DNA from: Candidatus Pseudomonas phytovorans
GTDB lineage: Bacteria; Pseudomonadota; Gammaproteobacteria; Pseudomonadales; Pseudomonadaceae
Direction: 5' to 3'
Assembly: GCA_029202525.1 (NCBI GenBank)
Contig: CP119325.1
Span: 2,578,001 to 2,642,000, forward strand
Length of the DNA stretch: 64,000 nt
Shown here in pieces: positions 1 through 9,235 of this stretch (positions are counted from its first letter, which is position 1; each line of letters begins with the position of its first letter). Both the position numbers and the translations under genes were made by a program. The notes beneath the pieces were generated by a model. The model saw only the letters and a program-made list of their open reading frames with translations, was not told where the DNA came from and searched no databases.

Positions 1-394
1 AACGCGGCATCTCAGCCGCGTTGAGTTCTCTCCCTCCTGACTTTCCACGCTGCCTTCCTTCGTTTCCCCTCGGACACAATCGTGCCCTCATTAATTTTCC
101 AAGGCTGAGAGGGGTGGGTTCGCCTTCAAGAATAGTAATTGTCCTACGCATATCCCTATCAGCCATTTCTGCTCCTTGAATAGAGCAGGACATGGAGACG
201 CACCGTCTCTGGCAACAAAAGCCTACCTCGTACAACTTGAAACGAGGGATCCATCGGATATGAGTGCTGAAACCGGTGGTCAGAGAGGCGAGATGAGAAG
301 CTGCTTAAATCCAGGCACCAGCGCCAGGAATTAAAAAAGGGCGCCAAAGGGCGCCCAAAGCGAAGGTTCGACAAGCGATAGAAGTGGTGCTGCG
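1..394. other. Gene-free left edge of the window
   Basis: No convincing coding region was found here. A short hairpin (AACGCGGC, 6-nt loop, GCCGCGTT) sits at 1-22 without a clear U-tract, and a strong leftward terminator sits at 333-356. Reading frames in between have no ribosome site or recognisable motif. What lies to the left cannot be seen. Confidence 0.6.
333..356 (-). terminator. Rho-independent terminator of the leftward oxidoreductase-kinase operon
   Basis: On the minus strand a 7-bp GC stem (GGGCGCC/GGCGCCC) is followed directly by six T. It lies about 40 bases past the stop of the phosphotransferase gene, so it closes the two-gene leftward operon. Confidence 0.85.
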
Positions 395-1324
395 CTACAC
401 GAGTTCTTCAGCGCCCTCCAGCACCGTTTTGACATGATCCAGGAACGATGCAGACATCATGAGCTCACGGCAACGTTGGAAGCGCTTGTTCCCATAAGCC
501 CAGAAGTCATCGGCCGGGTTGTGATTGGCATGCTGAATCAGGCCCCACAGCGACCACAGAAGATCGCAAAGCGCCTTGAAGATCACGATCCGACCAAACT
601 CAATGGGCGAGGGCTCGCCATTGAAGTAGGCCTGCAGAAGCTCTTGTTCAGCCTTCGGCCCAAGCTCTGCTTCGATGATTAGATCCGCAATGTCCCACAT
701 CGGATCGTTCATGCCCGAGTATTCCCAGTCGACGATGATCATCCGATCCCCGGTGTCCAGGAAGTTCTCGCACAGCGGATCGCAGTGACACGGCGCCAAG
801 TCTACCGGGAAGGCTTCCAATGCTGCTCGAGCCTTCTCCAGTATCGCCAGGATCGCGTCATAACCAGCCGGTACTTTCGCTGACTTCTGAGCGAGGATCT
901 TGGTGTAGCCGTCCAGCATCTTGAACATGTCAAAGTGCGACGCGAACTGAGCATCGCTGGTATGCAATTGTCGAAGCGCCTGGCCGGCGCGAGCTATCGC
1001 ACCTTGCCTCGACTGGAACAACTGAGGAGTCATGGTCACAACCTCCTCCATGAAGCGCGTAAGGCTGACCCCGGTGCGAATGTCGAAGAACTCAACTGGC
1101 GCACTGACCTCTACGCGAGCTGCTTCTTTCGCGGCAACGCATTCGTGGCCTCGATCGATGTACTCTGCAGTACCCTCACCAGGAAGGCGAAGGCAAAACA
1201 CACCGGATGTCGTTTCTACACGGAACACACGGTTAGTCAGGCCGCCGAGGCGGGTGATCGACTTGATCGCTCCATAACGCTTGAGCGAACGCATTTCGTG
1301 GATGGTTTCCTCAATCGTTTGCAT
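395..1324 (-). CDS. Choline/ethanolamine kinase-like phosphotransferase
   Basis: A 309-residue protein of the aminoglycoside phosphotransferase/choline kinase (LicA-like) fold. Visible signatures are the nucleotide loop GGLTNRVFRVE (about residues 27-37), the Brenner-type catalytic motif HCDPLCEN (about 180-187) and the metal-binding DWEYSG (about 199-204). Family members phosphorylate choline, ethanolamine or related alcohols with ATP in the cytosol. The start at 1324 is preferred because an upstream ATG at 1402 would overlap the previous gene out of frame; the chosen ATG lies 4 bases after that gene's stop, which suggests coupling. Co-transcription with a methylamine-type dehydrogenase and proximity to an EutH permease favour an amino-alcohol substrate. 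The exact substrate is inferred, and an antibiotic kinase is less likely. Confidence 0.8.
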   Translation of the reverse strand: MQTIEETIHEMRSLKRYGAIKSITRLGGLTNRVFRVETTSGVFCLRLPGEGTAEYIDRGHECVAAKEAARVEVSAPVEFFDIRTGVSLTRFMEEVVTMTPQLFQSRQGAIARAGQALRQLHTSDAQFASHFDMFKMLDGYTKILAQKSAKVPAGYDAILAILEKARAALEAFPVDLAPCHCDPLCENFLDTGDRMIIVDWEYSGMNDPMWDIADLIIEAELGPKAEQELLQAYFNGEPSPIEFGRIVIFKALCDLLWSLWGLIQHANHNPADDFWAYGNKRFQRCRELMMSASFLDHVKTVLEGAEELV

Positions 1325-1328
1325 GGCA

Positions 1329-3746
1329 TTAACCCCGCAGGCGATCGGACTTCGGATCGTAGAGGCAGCGAGCCCCACGCTGAGCTTGATAGGGTTTACC
1401 AAGCGCTTCGATGATGAAGTCGCTTTCCTTGGTCAGCTCAACTGGCAGATATCCGAATGCCACCGTTTTCTGAAGGATGTGGCTGAAGGCGGTGCTGGTC
1501 AGGCGGCCAACGACTTTGCCGTCCTTGATGATGGTTTCGCCACCGTGGAAGGGTGCGAAGTCTTCGACGACAAAGGAGCACAGGCGACGTTTGACGCCAG
1601 CTTCCTTGATCGCGAGCAGTGCTTCCTTGCCGATGAAATCGCCTTTGTCGAACGCGACGCAGAAGCCCAGGCCAGCCTCGAACGGGTTGTAGTCCGGGGT
1701 GATGTCGCCCGACCAGTACAGGTAGCCTTTCTCCATACGGCAGGAGTCGATGGCGCGATAGCCAACGTTGGCGATGCCGTGTGGCTCACCGGCTTTCCAC
1801 AGGGTCTCGTAAACGCTTGCAGCGTATTCCTGAGGGATGTACAGCTCCCAACCCAGCTCGCCGACGTAACCCACACGAACGGCCAGTACACGTGCGTAAC
1901 CAACCTCGATGTACTTGGCGCTGAGGTAAGGGAAGGCCTCGTTGGATACGTCGTCATCCGTAACCGATTGCAGGATGTCACGGGCCAGCGGGCCGCAGAT
2001 GTTGAGGGTAGCCAGCGAGTTGGTGACTTCGCGAATCTGAACCGAGGCAGGCAAGTGACGGCGAATCCAATCGCTGTCGCGCACGCCGAAGCCGGAACCG
2101 GTCACCATCATGAAGCGTTCGCTGTCCAGGTGTACGAAGGTCAGGTCAGCCTCGATACCGCCTTTTTCGTTGCAGAGCTGGGTGTAGATCGCTTTACCGG
2201 GTTCGCTCAGGTCATTCACTGCAATGTGCTGCAGTGCTTCCAGTGCACCAGGGCCGGTGATCTCGAATTTGGAGAACGACGTCTGGTCGATCAGGACGGC
2301 ACGTTCACGAATCGCTTTGCACTCTTCTGCAACCGCGCCGAAATAGCTTGGCTTCTTCTCGAAGGTCGAGATTTCGGTGGGGCTGTCGATACCTGGGCGG
2401 GCGAACCAGTTGGCGCGCTCCCAACCGAAACGAGCACCGAATACTGCGTTGGCGTCTTTCAGATGTTGGTGGAACGGGGAGCGACGCAGCCCACGGCCAA
2501 CCTTGGTCTCTTCACCTGGCCAGTGGATCTTGTAGTAGTTGCCGTAGGCCTCGATTGCACGCTCTTCCAGGTAGCGGCCAACACTGTGCGGGGCGCCGAA
2601 GCGGCGAACGTCGAAGGCCCACAGATCCATGCCTGGATCACCGTCCAGAATCCAGTTGGCCATGGCTACGCCGGCACCACCAGACGCTGCGATACCGGCA
2701 GTGAAGCCACATGCCACGTAGAAGTTGTCCAGTTCCGGTGCCAGGCCCATGATTGGCTCGCCATCAGCCGATGCCGGGATAGGGCCGTTGATGACTGTCT
2801 GGATACCTACCTCATTCAGGATTGGCAGCCGCTCAGAACATGGGAGGGCGAACAGTTCGAGGCGATCCATGTTCTCAGGGAACAGCTCGCGCCCGAATTC
2901 GAATGGTGGGCGAGAGCGCCAGCATCCTTTCGTACCGTCCTCCCAGCCACCGATAGCGAAAGCTCCGACGTCAGGCTTGAGGTAGAAATTTTTGTCAGGG
3001 TCGCGAAGAGTCGGAAGATTCTTCGGCAGGGTCAGCGTTTTTTCGGTCAAGAAGTATTGGTGCTCGACCACGCCAGCTGCCAGGTGAACCCCGGCCATCT
3101 CGCCGATGCGCTTGGCCCAGAGGCCTGCACAGTTGACCATGATTTCGCAGCCAATGGTGCCATGATCCGTAACCACACCAACGGCACGGCGTCCTTCGCG
3201 AATGATCTCTTTGACCTGGACGCCTTCGCGGATCTGCGCGCCGCGCTTTTTGGCTCCAGATGCATAGGCATGGGTCAAGGCATAGGGGTCAATGTAGCCG
3301 TCAGAAGGGATGAAGGCTGCACCTACAACACCCTCAGGATCCATGTAAGGGAAAAGTTCTTGAGCCTCCTTCGCATTCAGCGAGTGGCATTCGAACCCAA
3401 AGCTTTTCGCGAGCGTCATCGAGCGGCGAATTTCGCTCCAGCGATCCTGAGAGGATGCCAGGCGCAGTGAGCCAACCTTGCGCCAATCAATGACGTGGCC
3501 CGTCTCGGCTTCCAGCTCATCGAACACGGCAACCGAGTTTTGCATCATCCGAGTGAGGTTCAAGCTGCCACGCAGCTGGCCGACGAGACCAGCGGCGTGC
3601 CAGGTGCAGCCGTGGGTCAATTGAGATTTTTCAAGCACTACCACATCGCGCTCGCCACGCTTGGTCAATTGGTAGGCCAGAGAGCATCCAATGGCTCCGC
3701 CACCAATGATCAAGATTCGTGCATATGAATCGAAAGACTGCGACAT
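1329..3746 (-). CDS. FAD-dependent oxidoreductase with GcvT domain (dimethylglycine/sarcosine dehydrogenase-like)
   Basis: An 805-residue two-domain enzyme. The N-terminal DAO-type flavin domain has the dinucleotide motif GGGAIG (about 15-20) and the WHAAG motif (about 49-53), whose histidine carries covalent FAD in dimethylglycine dehydrogenase. The C-terminal half is a GcvT/aminomethyltransferase-like folate domain. Relatives oxidise N-methyl groups of glycine derivatives and pass the one-carbon unit to tetrahydrofolate. The start at 3746 follows a GGAG ribosome site; an upstream in-frame ATG at 3794 lacks one. It is first gene of a leftward pair with the kinase-like protein and divergent from eutH. 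The substrate could be sarcosine, dimethylglycine or another N-methyl amine. Confidence 0.85.
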   Translation of the reverse strand: MSQSFDSYARILIIGGGAIGCSLAYQLTKRGERDVVVLEKSQLTHGCTWHAAGLVGQLRGSLNLTRMMQNSVAVFDELEAETGHVIDWRKVGSLRLASSQDRWSEIRRSMTLAKSFGFECHSLNAKEAQELFPYMDPEGVVGAAFIPSDGYIDPYALTHAYASGAKKRGAQIREGVQVKEIIREGRRAVGVVTDHGTIGCEIMVNCAGLWAKRIGEMAGVHLAAGVVEHQYFLTEKTLTLPKNLPTLRDPDKNFYLKPDVGAFAIGGWEDGTKGCWRSRPPFEFGRELFPENMDRLELFALPCSERLPILNEVGIQTVINGPIPASADGEPIMGLAPELDNFYVACGFTAGIAASGGAGVAMANWILDGDPGMDLWAFDVRRFGAPHSVGRYLEERAIEAYGNYYKIHWPGEETKVGRGLRRSPFHQHLKDANAVFGARFGWERANWFARPGIDSPTEISTFEKKPSYFGAVAEECKAIRERAVLIDQTSFSKFEITGPGALEALQHIAVNDLSEPGKAIYTQLCNEKGGIEADLTFVHLDSERFMMVTGSGFGVRDSDWIRRHLPASVQIREVTNSLATLNICGPLARDILQSVTDDDVSNEAFPYLSAKYIEVGYARVLAVRVGYVGELGWELYIPQEYAASVYETLWKAGEPHGIANVGYRAIDSCRMEKGYLYWSGDITPDYNPFEAGLGFCVAFDKGDFIGKEALLAIKEAGVKRRLCSFVVEDFAPFHGGETIIKDGKVVGRLTSTAFSHILQKTVAFGYLPVELTKESDFIIEALGKPYQAQRGARCLYDPKSDRLRG

Positions 3747-4283
3747 TATTATTCTCCGAACCAATAAATGATAGTCAGTACATCTCCCCGTCAAGAGGTG
3801 TACTAATCAGTAGGCAGGATGTTGCATATAACTAGATAGGGAAGGCGTAGCGGCGCGCTGACTTCCAGCGAACGCGGTGGGGGGAAAGCACGCTGCATTT
3901 ATTTTTGTTGTTCATGACAAGACCCTGTTTCTATTTGTATTTGAGTCGATCTCCAGACTAATCCTCTCCCTATAGATAACAATATCTCTCTCGGCCGAGT
4001 GACTATGCCTTAAGGCGTAGTGGCGTGTTGGTGGGGTCACAGCTGTATGTTTTTAGGCTGTGGCTTTACTGTGAAAACCACATTTCCATCCACGCAGGAC
4101 AACAATCGAACGCTTGTATGAGGAATTTTTTGTGTGTTTTCGTTGTATTCGATTGACATTCCTCAAGGCGCGGCGTTTCCTGAGGGGGAGCAAATATAAC
4201 TTTCGTTACTGTGTTCTTGAATCTGCCAATTAACAATCAGTGGCCTTCCATTGAGTGGGGCCTATAAGCGCGGAGAATCAGAA
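3747..4283. promoter_or_regulatory. Divergent control region between the oxidoreductase and EutH
   Basis: A gene-free stretch of 537 bases feeding transcription both ways. It holds a near-perfect 20-bp palindrome at 4002-4021 (ACTATGCCTTAAGGCGTAGT, one mismatched pair). The half-site AAGGC(G/A)TAG occurs at 3842-3854 and 4012-4024, and again at 9539-9551 upstream of the SDR. These are candidates for the LuxR-type response regulator or the GATase1-AraC protein encoded downstream. No confident -35/-10 pair was assigned. Confidence 0.5.
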
Positions 4284-5528
4284 ATGGGTCAGATAGGTAT
4301 ATATGTAACCTACGTGATAATGGCGTTCGTTTTTATAGGCGCGATAGCGGCTATACGAGACAGCCAGAGTGGCATGGGCAAGGAGTTCATTGAAGGTATT
4401 CACTGCATTGGCCCAACGTTCATCCCTGTAGCCGGTATCATGGCTGCACAACCCTACCTTTCACATTTTGTGGAAAACAGCTTTGGCCCGATATTCGCTT
4501 CGATCGGTGCTGATCCGGCGATAGGTGCGACTACCATCATCGCTGTTGACATGGGCGGCTACCAGTTAGCTCAAGCGCTCGCCGCTACCCATGAAAACTG
4601 GATCATGGCGATGATTGTTGGCTATATGGCCGGGGCAACCATCATTTTCTCGATCCCTGTTGGTCTGTCGATGCTTCAGCCCAAAGACCACAAATACATG
4701 GCGCTTGGCATCATGTCAGGCCTGTTGAGCATACCCATCGGCGTGCTCATGGCTTGCCTGGTACTGGTGCTCGGTGAGCCCATGGTTCGCGACACGATAG
4801 GGAGTAATTTCGAAGCAAATTACCAGCTCGCAATGGATCTCGGGACGGTGCTGCGCAATCTGTTTCCGCTGATCATCTTCTGCGTCGTGCTGGCATTGGG
4901 GCTTAGGATGTTTCCTGATCGTATGATCAAGGGCTTCCTCATCTTCGGCAAGCTCATGTACGCGGCCATTACGATGGTCTTGGCCTTGTCGATCATTCAA
5001 TACTTCACGGGCTTCTTTACCTACCTGTTCGGCCATTGGGGATTTGACCCGATCATCGCTGACCAGAAAGACCAGTTCCGGGCTTTGGAGATCGCAGGGT
5101 ACGGTGCGCTTATGCTGGCAGGCGCCTTCCCGATGGTTTATGCCATCGGCAAATACCTTGAAAAGCCTATAGGCGCCATCGGTGCGCGCTTGGGGCTGGA
5201 TCCGAAGGGGGCTGCTGGCATGCTGGCTGCTGCGGCCAACATCTTGGCGATGTACCGCCTGGTAGCCATAATGCGCCCTAAGGATAAGGTGCTCTGTATT
5301 GCGTTTGCAGTCTGCGGCGCTTGGGTGATCGGCGACCACCTGGCCTTTACCGCGAACTTTCAGCCGACGCTCATCGTGGCGATTCTGTGTGGTAAGTTCT
5401 GTGGTGGGATAAGCGGCGCTCTTTTGGCTCGCTGGTTGTCAGTACCCAAGGCCATTCAGCTAGGTGAGCAAGATCAACGTAACGAGAGCGAATCGGTCGA
5501 GCGTGCGTTTGGAGCCCCAGCGGTCTAG
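4284..5528 (+). CDS. EutH-type ethanolamine permease, copy 1
   Basis: A 414-residue polytopic inner-membrane protein with about ten hydrophobic segments, matching the EutH family that moves ethanolamine or close analogues into the cell. Family-like conserved stretches are IGPTFIPVAGIMA, AVDMGGYQLA, HKYMALGIM and DHLAFTANFQP. The ATG at 4284 is preceded by GGAG at good spacing; an earlier in-frame start at 4251 has none. It stands next to a divergent kinase/oxidoreductase operon and upstream of a two-component system. A clear paralogue lies at 36214-37443. Several EutH-conserved blocks are shared, but the true substrate here is not known. Confidence 0.85.
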   Translation: MGQIGIYVTYVIMAFVFIGAIAAIRDSQSGMGKEFIEGIHCIGPTFIPVAGIMAAQPYLSHFVENSFGPIFASIGADPAIGATTIIAVDMGGYQLAQALAATHENWIMAMIVGYMAGATIIFSIPVGLSMLQPKDHKYMALGIMSGLLSIPIGVLMACLVLVLGEPMVRDTIGSNFEANYQLAMDLGTVLRNLFPLIIFCVVLALGLRMFPDRMIKGFLIFGKLMYAAITMVLALSIIQYFTGFFTYLFGHWGFDPIIADQKDQFRALEIAGYGALMLAGAFPMVYAIGKYLEKPIGAIGARLGLDPKGAAGMLAAAANILAMYRLVAIMRPKDKVLCIAFAVCGAWVIGDHLAFTANFQPTLIVAILCGKFCGGISGALLARWLSVPKAIQLGEQDQRNESESVERAFGAPAV

Positions 5529-5624
5529 AGGCGTCAGCGGGAGGGATCCCGCACCCCGGCAGGGGAGCCTGGCTGGAGTACCGAATGTGCGGAAATCGGC
5601 TTGGAAGATGACGGATTTCTAGGC

Positions 5625-6713
5625 ATGAGCAAAGCGGTCACAACCAATGTGTTCCTGAAATACTGCAAGGCTCTCCTGCCTTCCTCCAGAGAGAGGCGTG
5701 CTGCACCTACGGCCTTTCAAGACTGGGCTGCTTCCCCCAAGCTCGCAGCGTTGGGATTCGAGCTGCTTAGCCACACGGATTGGCGCATTCCATTGGGCGC
5801 CATGGTCTTGGATCTACCGCTGTTTTTCTCGATAGAACACGCCCATCTGACCTTGCACGCGCGTGACATCTCTGATGTTCCCATCGTAGTTACCTCTTCT
5901 ACTGAAGGAGAGTCTGGCCTCTCGACTGGCTCTTTACGTCGGCATCAGCTCGAGCTTCACGGCGCAAGTGGCTTGTCACTTGAGTTGGAGGTTCATACGC
6001 CGCCCATGGCTCCAGACGAACCTCTCGTGCTGATTGTTGATCGGCTGGTAGCAATCCTCGACAGGGCATACGCTGAGCGTTTGCGGGTAATCGCAGAGAC
6101 GCGTCGAAATCATGAGTCTGTGACCCGTGAGTTGCATGATTCAGTGGCTCAGCAATTGGGCTACCTGAGCCTTACGGCTGCAACCCTTGAGAAGCGGCAC
6201 ATCGCCGGTAACCCCCTGAACCAGTCTCAACGCATCCGTGAGATTCGCTCAGGCCTTGAGCAGGTGCAGCGCCAGGTTCGTGAAATCATCGCAGGGGTGC
6301 GATTGTCTCTCGACGCTCCTTCACTCAGCCAAGCACTTGAAGCTTCCATGCGTGAATATGGTCGTCGTAGCTCGATCCTGTTTGAGCTTGACAACCGGGT
6401 TGCCGACTCGATTCTGTCGCAGGAGGTTGCCATGCAGATTTTGCAGATCGCCCGCGAGGCCATGGCAAATATCGTCAGGCATTCGCATGCCCAGTTCGCG
6501 AGCGTCTCGCTGCTGCGCCTGGACGACCGTGTTGAAGTGACCATCAAGGACAATGGCAAGGGTATCGGTGAGCAGCCCGGTGAGGATGACCATTACGGAC
6601 TGATGATCATGCAAGAGCGAGCCCGCACGATTGGTGCGACACTGGACATTGCATCCACGCCAGGAAAGGGCACGACATTGACTGTCAATTTGCCAATGGG
6701 AATTCAGAAGTGA
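5625..6713 (+). CDS. Cytosolic histidine kinase (HisKA_3/NarX-type)
   Basis: A 362-residue sensor kinase without membrane segments. After an uncharacterised N-terminal half comes the dimerisation/phospho-acceptor box RELHDSVAQQLG (His about 171). An HATPase_c domain follows, with N-box residues in REAMANIVRHS and a G-box DNGKGIG near the C-terminus. It would sense a cytosolic signal, perhaps the imported amine, and phosphorylate the next gene product. An in-frame TTG at 5601 is an alternative start; neither start has a strong ribosome site. Its stop overlaps the GTG of the response regulator (GTGA), so the genes are translationally coupled. Confidence 0.87.
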   Translation: MSKAVTTNVFLKYCKALLPSSRERRAAPTAFQDWAASPKLAALGFELLSHTDWRIPLGAMVLDLPLFFSIEHAHLTLHARDISDVPIVVTSSTEGESGLSTGSLRRHQLELHGASGLSLELEVHTPPMAPDEPLVLIVDRLVAILDRAYAERLRVIAETRRNHESVTRELHDSVAQQLGYLSLTAATLEKRHIAGNPLNQSQRIREIRSGLEQVQRQVREIIAGVRLSLDAPSLSQALEASMREYGRRSSILFELDNRVADSILSQEVAMQILQIAREAMANIVRHSHAQFASVSLLRLDDRVEVTIKDNGKGIGEQPGEDDHYGLMIMQERARTIGATLDIASTPGKGTTLTVNLPMGIQK

Positions 6714-7360
6714 ACAAGCCGAAACGAGTGTTATTGATAGATGATCATCCATTGTTCCGCAGGGGGCTCATGAACCTGCTGATGGATGAGGACGATTTCA
6801 CTGTGGTAGGCGAGGCGGCGAACGGTGTGGAAGGTGTGGCAATGGCCAGTAGGCTCAAGCCTGACCTCGTTTTGCTAGATCTCCACATGGCCATGATGGA
6901 CGGGCTGAAGACGCTTGGTGTGCTCAAGGCAGAAGGCCTGGCTGAGAGCGTCGTAATCCTTACAGCATCAGTGAGTCGCCAAGAGTTTCTGTCTGCCCTG
7001 AAAGGAGGGGCAGACGGCTACATCCTCAAGGACACCTCTGCAGAAAAAATGCTGGCTTTGCTCCGCAATGAAGATCAGAAGGATTTGATGCTTGATGATG
7101 ATCTCCAACGGGTTTTCCAAAGCGAAAGCACGGCAACGTTGACGTTGGATGGTCTCAAGGCGTTGACAGAGCGAGAGCGTCAGACCCTCGAGCTCATAGC
7201 AAGGGGCATGAGCAACAAGTTGATCGCCCGAGAAATGGGACTCAGCGAGGGAACGGTCAAGATCTATGTTGGTAATCTGCTGCGTAAGCTTGAAGTCAGC
7301 TCTCGTCTAGAAATAGCAGCCCTGGTGCATGGCCATTCCAACCTGGAGGGGCACAAGTGA
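6710..7360 (+). CDS. LuxR/NarL-family response regulator
   Basis: A 216-residue transcription factor. The receiver domain shows the acidic pair DD (11-12), the phospho-acceptor Asp near residue 57 in LVLLDLHM, and the switch residues in ILTAS and YILKD. The C-terminal LuxR helix-turn-helix begins at LTERERQTLELIARGMSNK. The GTG start overlaps the kinase stop by 4 bases and its own stop overlaps the next GTG the same way. As partner of the adjacent kinase it likely controls the permease and oxidoreductase genes, but target sites are only suggested by repeated AAGGC(G/A)TAG motifs. Confidence 0.9.
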   Translation: MNKPKRVLLIDDHPLFRRGLMNLLMDEDDFTVVGEAANGVEGVAMASRLKPDLVLLDLHMAMMDGLKTLGVLKAEGLAESVVILTASVSRQEFLSALKGGADGYILKDTSAEKMLALLRNEDQKDLMLDDDLQRVFQSESTATLTLDGLKALTERERQTLELIARGMSNKLIAREMGLSEGTVKIYVGNLLRKLEVSSRLEIAALVHGHSNLEGHK

Positions 7361-8142
7361 AGCGCATGCTCGATCGCATTCTCCCGCCCTGGCTTCCAAT
7401 CCGGATGGGTGATACGTCGCTCTCGCAAGCGCCGGATGGCGATGAGTCTGGCATCAATCTCTTTCCGGCTGGATTGGTGAAGGTCACTCGAAATGGCGTC
7501 GTTAAAGTCTGCAACCTCAGGTCGGAGGAGCTGCTGGAAACGGCGCTGCGCGGGAAAGATCTAGGGGCACTGGTGCACCCCCAGGATAGCGACGCTTGGC
7601 GATATTTCGTGCAGCGAACGCCAAGGTCGCAAAAGCTGGCTGACCCTGAAATCTTCCGCTTCATCAATAGTGCGGGAGATGTTCGCTGGCTGCAGATCAC
7701 GGCGAGCATGTCTGACGAGTACATCTGCATGTCGCTTGTTGATGTAAGCCAGACAGTTCGGGATGATCTGACGCTTAGAACCAGCAATCGCAGCCTGGAG
7801 AACCTGCTCAACGGGTTGCCGGCGATGGTCTATCGCTGCCGGAACGACAGACGCTTCACTATGGAATATGTGAGTGCCGGGTGCCTTGGTTTGACGGGTA
7901 AGACTGCCCAGGAGCTGCTGAACAACAGTGACTACGCTGAGCTCATCCACCCAGATGATCGAGAGAATGTTTGGATGAAGGTGCAGGAGGCGCTGCAGTC
8001 TAGGGCAGTCTTTGAGCTTCGCTTTCGCTTGGTGGGTGTGGATGGCCTCACCCGTCGCGTTGTCGAGCGCGGCCAGGGTTTCTACTCCGACTCGGGTGGG
8101 GTTTTGGGGATGGAAGGCGTTGTGATGCTGGATGTGGATTGA
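7357..8142 (+). CDS. PAS-domain protein without an output domain
   Basis: A 261-residue protein with two PAS-like segments: about residues 30-130, and 140-255 with the typical IHPDDRENVW block and PAC-like end. No kinase, GGDEF, EAL, HTH or methyl-accepting domain follows. It starts with GTG overlapping the stop of the response regulator gene, so it is the third member of a tightly coupled kinase/regulator/PAS operon. It may supply signal detection in trans to the kinase, whose own N-terminus has no recognisable sensor. This role is inference; the PAS fold itself is fairly clear. Confidence 0.75.
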   Translation: MKRMLDRILPPWLPIRMGDTSLSQAPDGDESGINLFPAGLVKVTRNGVVKVCNLRSEELLETALRGKDLGALVHPQDSDAWRYFVQRTPRSQKLADPEIFRFINSAGDVRWLQITASMSDEYICMSLVDVSQTVRDDLTLRTSNRSLENLLNGLPAMVYRCRNDRRFTMEYVSAGCLGLTGKTAQELLNNSDYAELIHPDDRENVWMKVQEALQSRAVFELRFRLVGVDGLTRRVVERGQGFYSDSGGVLGMEGVVMLDVD

Positions 8143-8203
8143 GCCGGTCACCAGGTAGAGTCTCGGGCTTAGCCATCAAGTACCGCCTGGAGCCAGACTT
8201 TCA

Positions 8204-9235
8204 TCACGATGTGATCCAGCCTCGGCTGTGGTCTTGAAACTGCTTCGGTGTTACGGAGAACATCTCCTTGAATCGGCGGTAAAAGTGCGGGTAGCTAATG
8301 AAACCGCTGGCAACTGCCACATCCATGAAAGACTTGCTGGTGTGCTGGATCAGCTGGCGTGCATAGGTCAACCTCAGTTCCAGGTAATAGCGCGGTGGGG
8401 TTGCTTCCAGATAGCGGCGGAACAGCCTCTCCAGGTGGCGTCTCGAAACACCTGCTTGTCGTGCCATATACTCGATGCTCAGTGGCTCCTCGATATTGGA
8501 GTGCATGAGTTCCATTGCAGAGCGTAGGCCTCGTGGCAGCTTAGGGTCGATATCAAATGCCAGGGCAGGGGCACCAGATAGTAATCTGTCGCATGCGAGC
8601 GTTTGCTCAACCCCACGGCGCAATGCGTTATCTCCCCGCTGCTCAAGCAGATCGAGCATCATGTCCAATGCGCTATTGGCGCCAGCGCAGGTCATACGAC
8701 GGCCTTCGACAACGTGAGCCAGCTGGCTAAGTCGAACCTTTGGGTACATTTCACTGATCAGGGCGCGACCATCAGGGTGGAAGGCGCAGTTGTACCCGTT
8801 CAGCAGCCCAGCTTCAGCAAGAAAGTAAGCACCATTCCAGAGCCCGCCCAGGATTGCGCCATGCTGATCACCCTCGCGAAGCTTGGCTCGGAGCAACGGC
8901 TCGCCACTCAAGCGAACCCGAAAACCTCCACACACGAGCACGATGTCTTGGGATGCCGCATCAAGCTGGGCGAGGGTCTCGTGGACGGGGATAGGAATAC
9001 CCAAATCGCTCATCACAAAGTTTGTCTCGCCTACAACCTGGATGATGAAATTCGGTGCATGGCTCATCAGATTTGCGGTAACTAAAACGTCCATCGCCGC
9101 TGTGAAAGCCATCATCGAGAAGTGCTCCCGAACAATAAACGTGACTCGCTGGGATTTGAAGCTAAGCCCTGGCTTATAGTTTAAGTTTGAGTGCGCCAGA
9201 TTTAGGTTTTTTAGAATGCTCTCGAAATGGCTCAT
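8204..9235 (-). CDS. GlxA-type transcriptional regulator (GATase1-like + AraC HTH)
   Basis: A 343-residue regulator. The N-terminal DJ-1/PfpI-like domain (about 20-210) has CGGF at the elbow region and a later CAGANSALDMML block. The C-terminal AraC domain shows two helix-turn-helices (SIEYMARQAGVSRRHLERLF and DVAVASGFISYPHFYRRF). In Pseudomonas this architecture includes GbdR, CdhR and ArgR, which sense betaine, carnitine or arginine. Together with the neighbouring EutH, kinase-like and dimethylglycine-dehydrogenase-like genes this fits a methylated-amine regulon. It is transcribed leftward, divergent from the SDR at 9734. Confidence 0.87.
   Translation of the reverse strand: MSHFESILKNLNLAHSNLNYKPGLSFKSQRVTFIVREHFSMMAFTAAMDVLVTANLMSHAPNFIIQVVGETNFVMSDLGIPIPVHETLAQLDAASQDIVLVCGGFRVRLSGEPLLRAKLREGDQHGAILGGLWNGAYFLAEAGLLNGYNCAFHPDGRALISEMYPKVRLSQLAHVVEGRRMTCAGANSALDMMLDLLEQRGDNALRRGVEQTLACDRLLSGAPALAFDIDPKLPRGLRSAMELMHSNIEEPLSIEYMARQAGVSRRHLERLFRRYLEATPPRYYLELRLTYARQLIQHTSKSFMDVAVASGFISYPHFYRRFKEMFSVTPKQFQDHSRGWITS

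Noticed and set aside
1281..3470. A 729-codon rightward frame opposite the FAD/GcvT oxidoreductase
   Set aside because: It is the antisense shadow of a clear flavoenzyme; no motif or ribosome site of its own.
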